A stretch of DNA of 7,080 nt from JAYWIG01 sp043789035 (GTDB lineage: Bacteria > Pseudomonadota > Gammaproteobacteria > Burkholderiales > Burkholderiaceae_E): contig JAYWIG010000314.1 in the NCBI GenBank assembly GCA_043789035.1, positions 1 to 7,080 of the forward strand. Direction: 5' to 3'. Below the pieces are notes generated by a model. It saw only the letters and a list, made by a program, of their open reading frames with translations, made no database searches and was not told the origin of the DNA. A program made the translations under genes and the position numbers. Below are positions 6,075-7,080 of the stretch, piece after piece; within the stretch, counting starts at the first letter, position 1, and every line of letters starts with the position of its first letter.

Positions 6075-7080
6075 ATGTTTGCTAAATACTTGAAATACTT
6101 TGTTCCACTGAGTGCGCTTTGCCTAACTCTTGTAATGGCGGTGCTACCGGCTCGTGTGGCTGCTCAAGAACTTACCCCCATAAAATTTGTACTCGATTGG
6201 AAGCTGCAAGGCATTCACGCGTGGTACTACCTTGCAGAAGATAAAGGTTACTTTGCGCAGGAAAAGCTTGCTGTGACTATCGACCAAGGCGACGGTTCTG
6301 CGGCAGCCGTTACCAAAGTGATGGCTGGTGCCTATTCAGCGGCTTTTGGTGACATGAATGCCATCATTCAAAACGCTGCCACTAAGCCTGGTACTGCCCC
6401 AGTCATGGTTTATATGATTTACAACCGTACACCATTTGCTTTAGTGATGAAAGCCAATAGCCCGATTAAAACCTTGAAAGATTTGGAAGGTAAAACTTTA
6501 GGTACGCCAGCCGGTGGCGCAGCCGCTAAAATGTTTCCGGCATTAGCTGCAAAAAATGGTGTCGATGCGAGCAAAGTAAAGTGGACTAACGTCGCACCGA
6601 ACTTGCAAGAGCAATTGATGCTACGAGATAACGTCGATGCATCGGCGGTGTTTTCGGTGACGAGCTATATGAACTTGGCCACCCAAGGTATAGACCCTGA
6701 TAAAGACGTTCGTTGGTTTCATTTTGCAGACCATGGCGTCGATTTGTATAGCAATGGCATCTTAGTGTCGCCGCAATTGATTAAGGATAAACCTCAGGCG
6801 GTTGCTGGCCTTGTGCGCGCCATCAACAAAGCGATTCGCGATACGGTTGCTGACCCAGACGCGGCGATTGCTGCGATCATTAAAAGAGAGCCCTTGATCA
6901 ATAAAGATCAAGAAAAAAAGCGCTTGATGTATGCGCTAAAAAATATTATGTTTAATGCAGAAACTGCAAACCTTGGCATGGGCGATGTGAGCGATGAGCG
7001 ATTGACTCGGTCTATTGCGCAGTTAAAGGATGCGTTTGAATTGCCGAAATCTCCAGCCGCTAGCGAAGTGTTTGATAGAC
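6075..7080 (+). CDS. Second ABC substrate-binding protein, NMT1/THI5-like (SBP2), 3' end cut by window
   Basis: The open frame runs from ATG 6075 to the window edge without a stop: 335 complete codons plus one base. It is a paralogue of SBP1 along its whole length. Counting by eye over SBP1 residues 33-82 against SBP2 residues 35-84, 29 of 50 positions are identical, and both share SPIKTxKDLEGKT, APNL, DLYSN, KREPL and EVFDR. The last visible residues, EVFDR, align about 15 residues before the SBP1 end, so only a short tail is missing. The signal peptide is residues 1-30 with cleavage at VAA|Q; there is no lipobox. The start is fixed by AGGAG at 6064-6068. The ATG at 6070 is followed at once by TAA. 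Pocket-region differences from SBP1 include GTPAGGAAAK (143-152) against GGPANDGALK (141-150). It may bind a related ligand, or the same ligand with different affinity, for the shared permease. Confidence 0.95.
   Translation, partial: MFAKYLKYFVPLSALCLTLVMAVLPARVAAQELTPIKFVLDWKLQGIHAWYYLAEDKGYFAQEKLAVTIDQGDGSAAAVTKVMAGAYSAAFGDMNAIIQNAATKPGTAPVMVYMIYNRTPFALVMKANSPIKTLKDLEGKTLGTPAGGAAAKMFPALAAKNGVDASKVKWTNVAPNLQEQLMLRDNVDASAVFSVTSYMNLATQGIDPDKDVRWFHFADHGVDLYSNGILVSPQLIKDKPQAVAGLVRAINKAIRDTVADPDAAIAAIIKREPLINKDQEKKRLMYALKNIMFNAETANLGMGDVSDERLTRSIAQLKDAFELPKSPAASEVFDR

Overview
The window holds one tightly packed, single-direction gene block. Six complete genes and one gene cut by the right edge all lie on the + strand, and the largest gap between neighbours is 10 bases. 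The order is: ABC-importer substrate-binding protein 1 (SBP1), short-chain dehydrogenase/reductase (SDR), dihydroorotase/allantoinase-type cyclic amidohydrolase, ring-opening amidohydrolase of the cyanuric acid hydrolase/barbiturase family, ABC ATPase, ABC permease, and a second substrate-binding protein (SBP2). The spacing (2 bases, 10 bases, 1-base overlap, 0, 0, 9 bases) points to one polycistronic transcript. Its promoter and terminator lie outside the window, and I see no regulator gene, RNA gene, insertion sequence or CRISPR array inside it.

The organism is most likely a Gram-negative proteobacterium. Both binding proteins have Sec-type signal peptides without a lipobox, which fits free periplasmic proteins, and the ribosome-binding sites are ordinary AGGAG/GAGG types. 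By general resemblance, NMT1-type binding proteins with a 'WKYEG..AWFFLAQDKGYF' start recall Burkholderiales such as Alcaligenaceae, but that placement is inference from memory. Base composition looks near balanced and even throughout, with no sign of a foreign insert.

How the genes may work together: the ATPase, the permease (a probable homodimer) and two related periplasmic binding proteins form an importer of the NMT1/SsuABC/ThiXYZ type. Known substrates of this class include pyrimidine precursors and sulfonates. Three cytoplasmic enzymes sit between SBP1 and the transporter core. One belongs to the small AtzD/barbiturase family, which is known only to open cyanuric or barbituric acid rings. 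The second is a metal-dependent cyclic amidase with all ligands present. The third is an SDR with a Tyr-Lys pair but a changed catalytic serine position. The simplest reading is an uptake-and-ring-opening operon for a cyclic imide or ureide, for example a barbiturate-like or oxidised pyrimidine nitrogen source. The true substrate cannot be read from sequence. The usual later enzymes (ureidomalonase, AtzE/AtzF-type amidases, urease) are not in this window.
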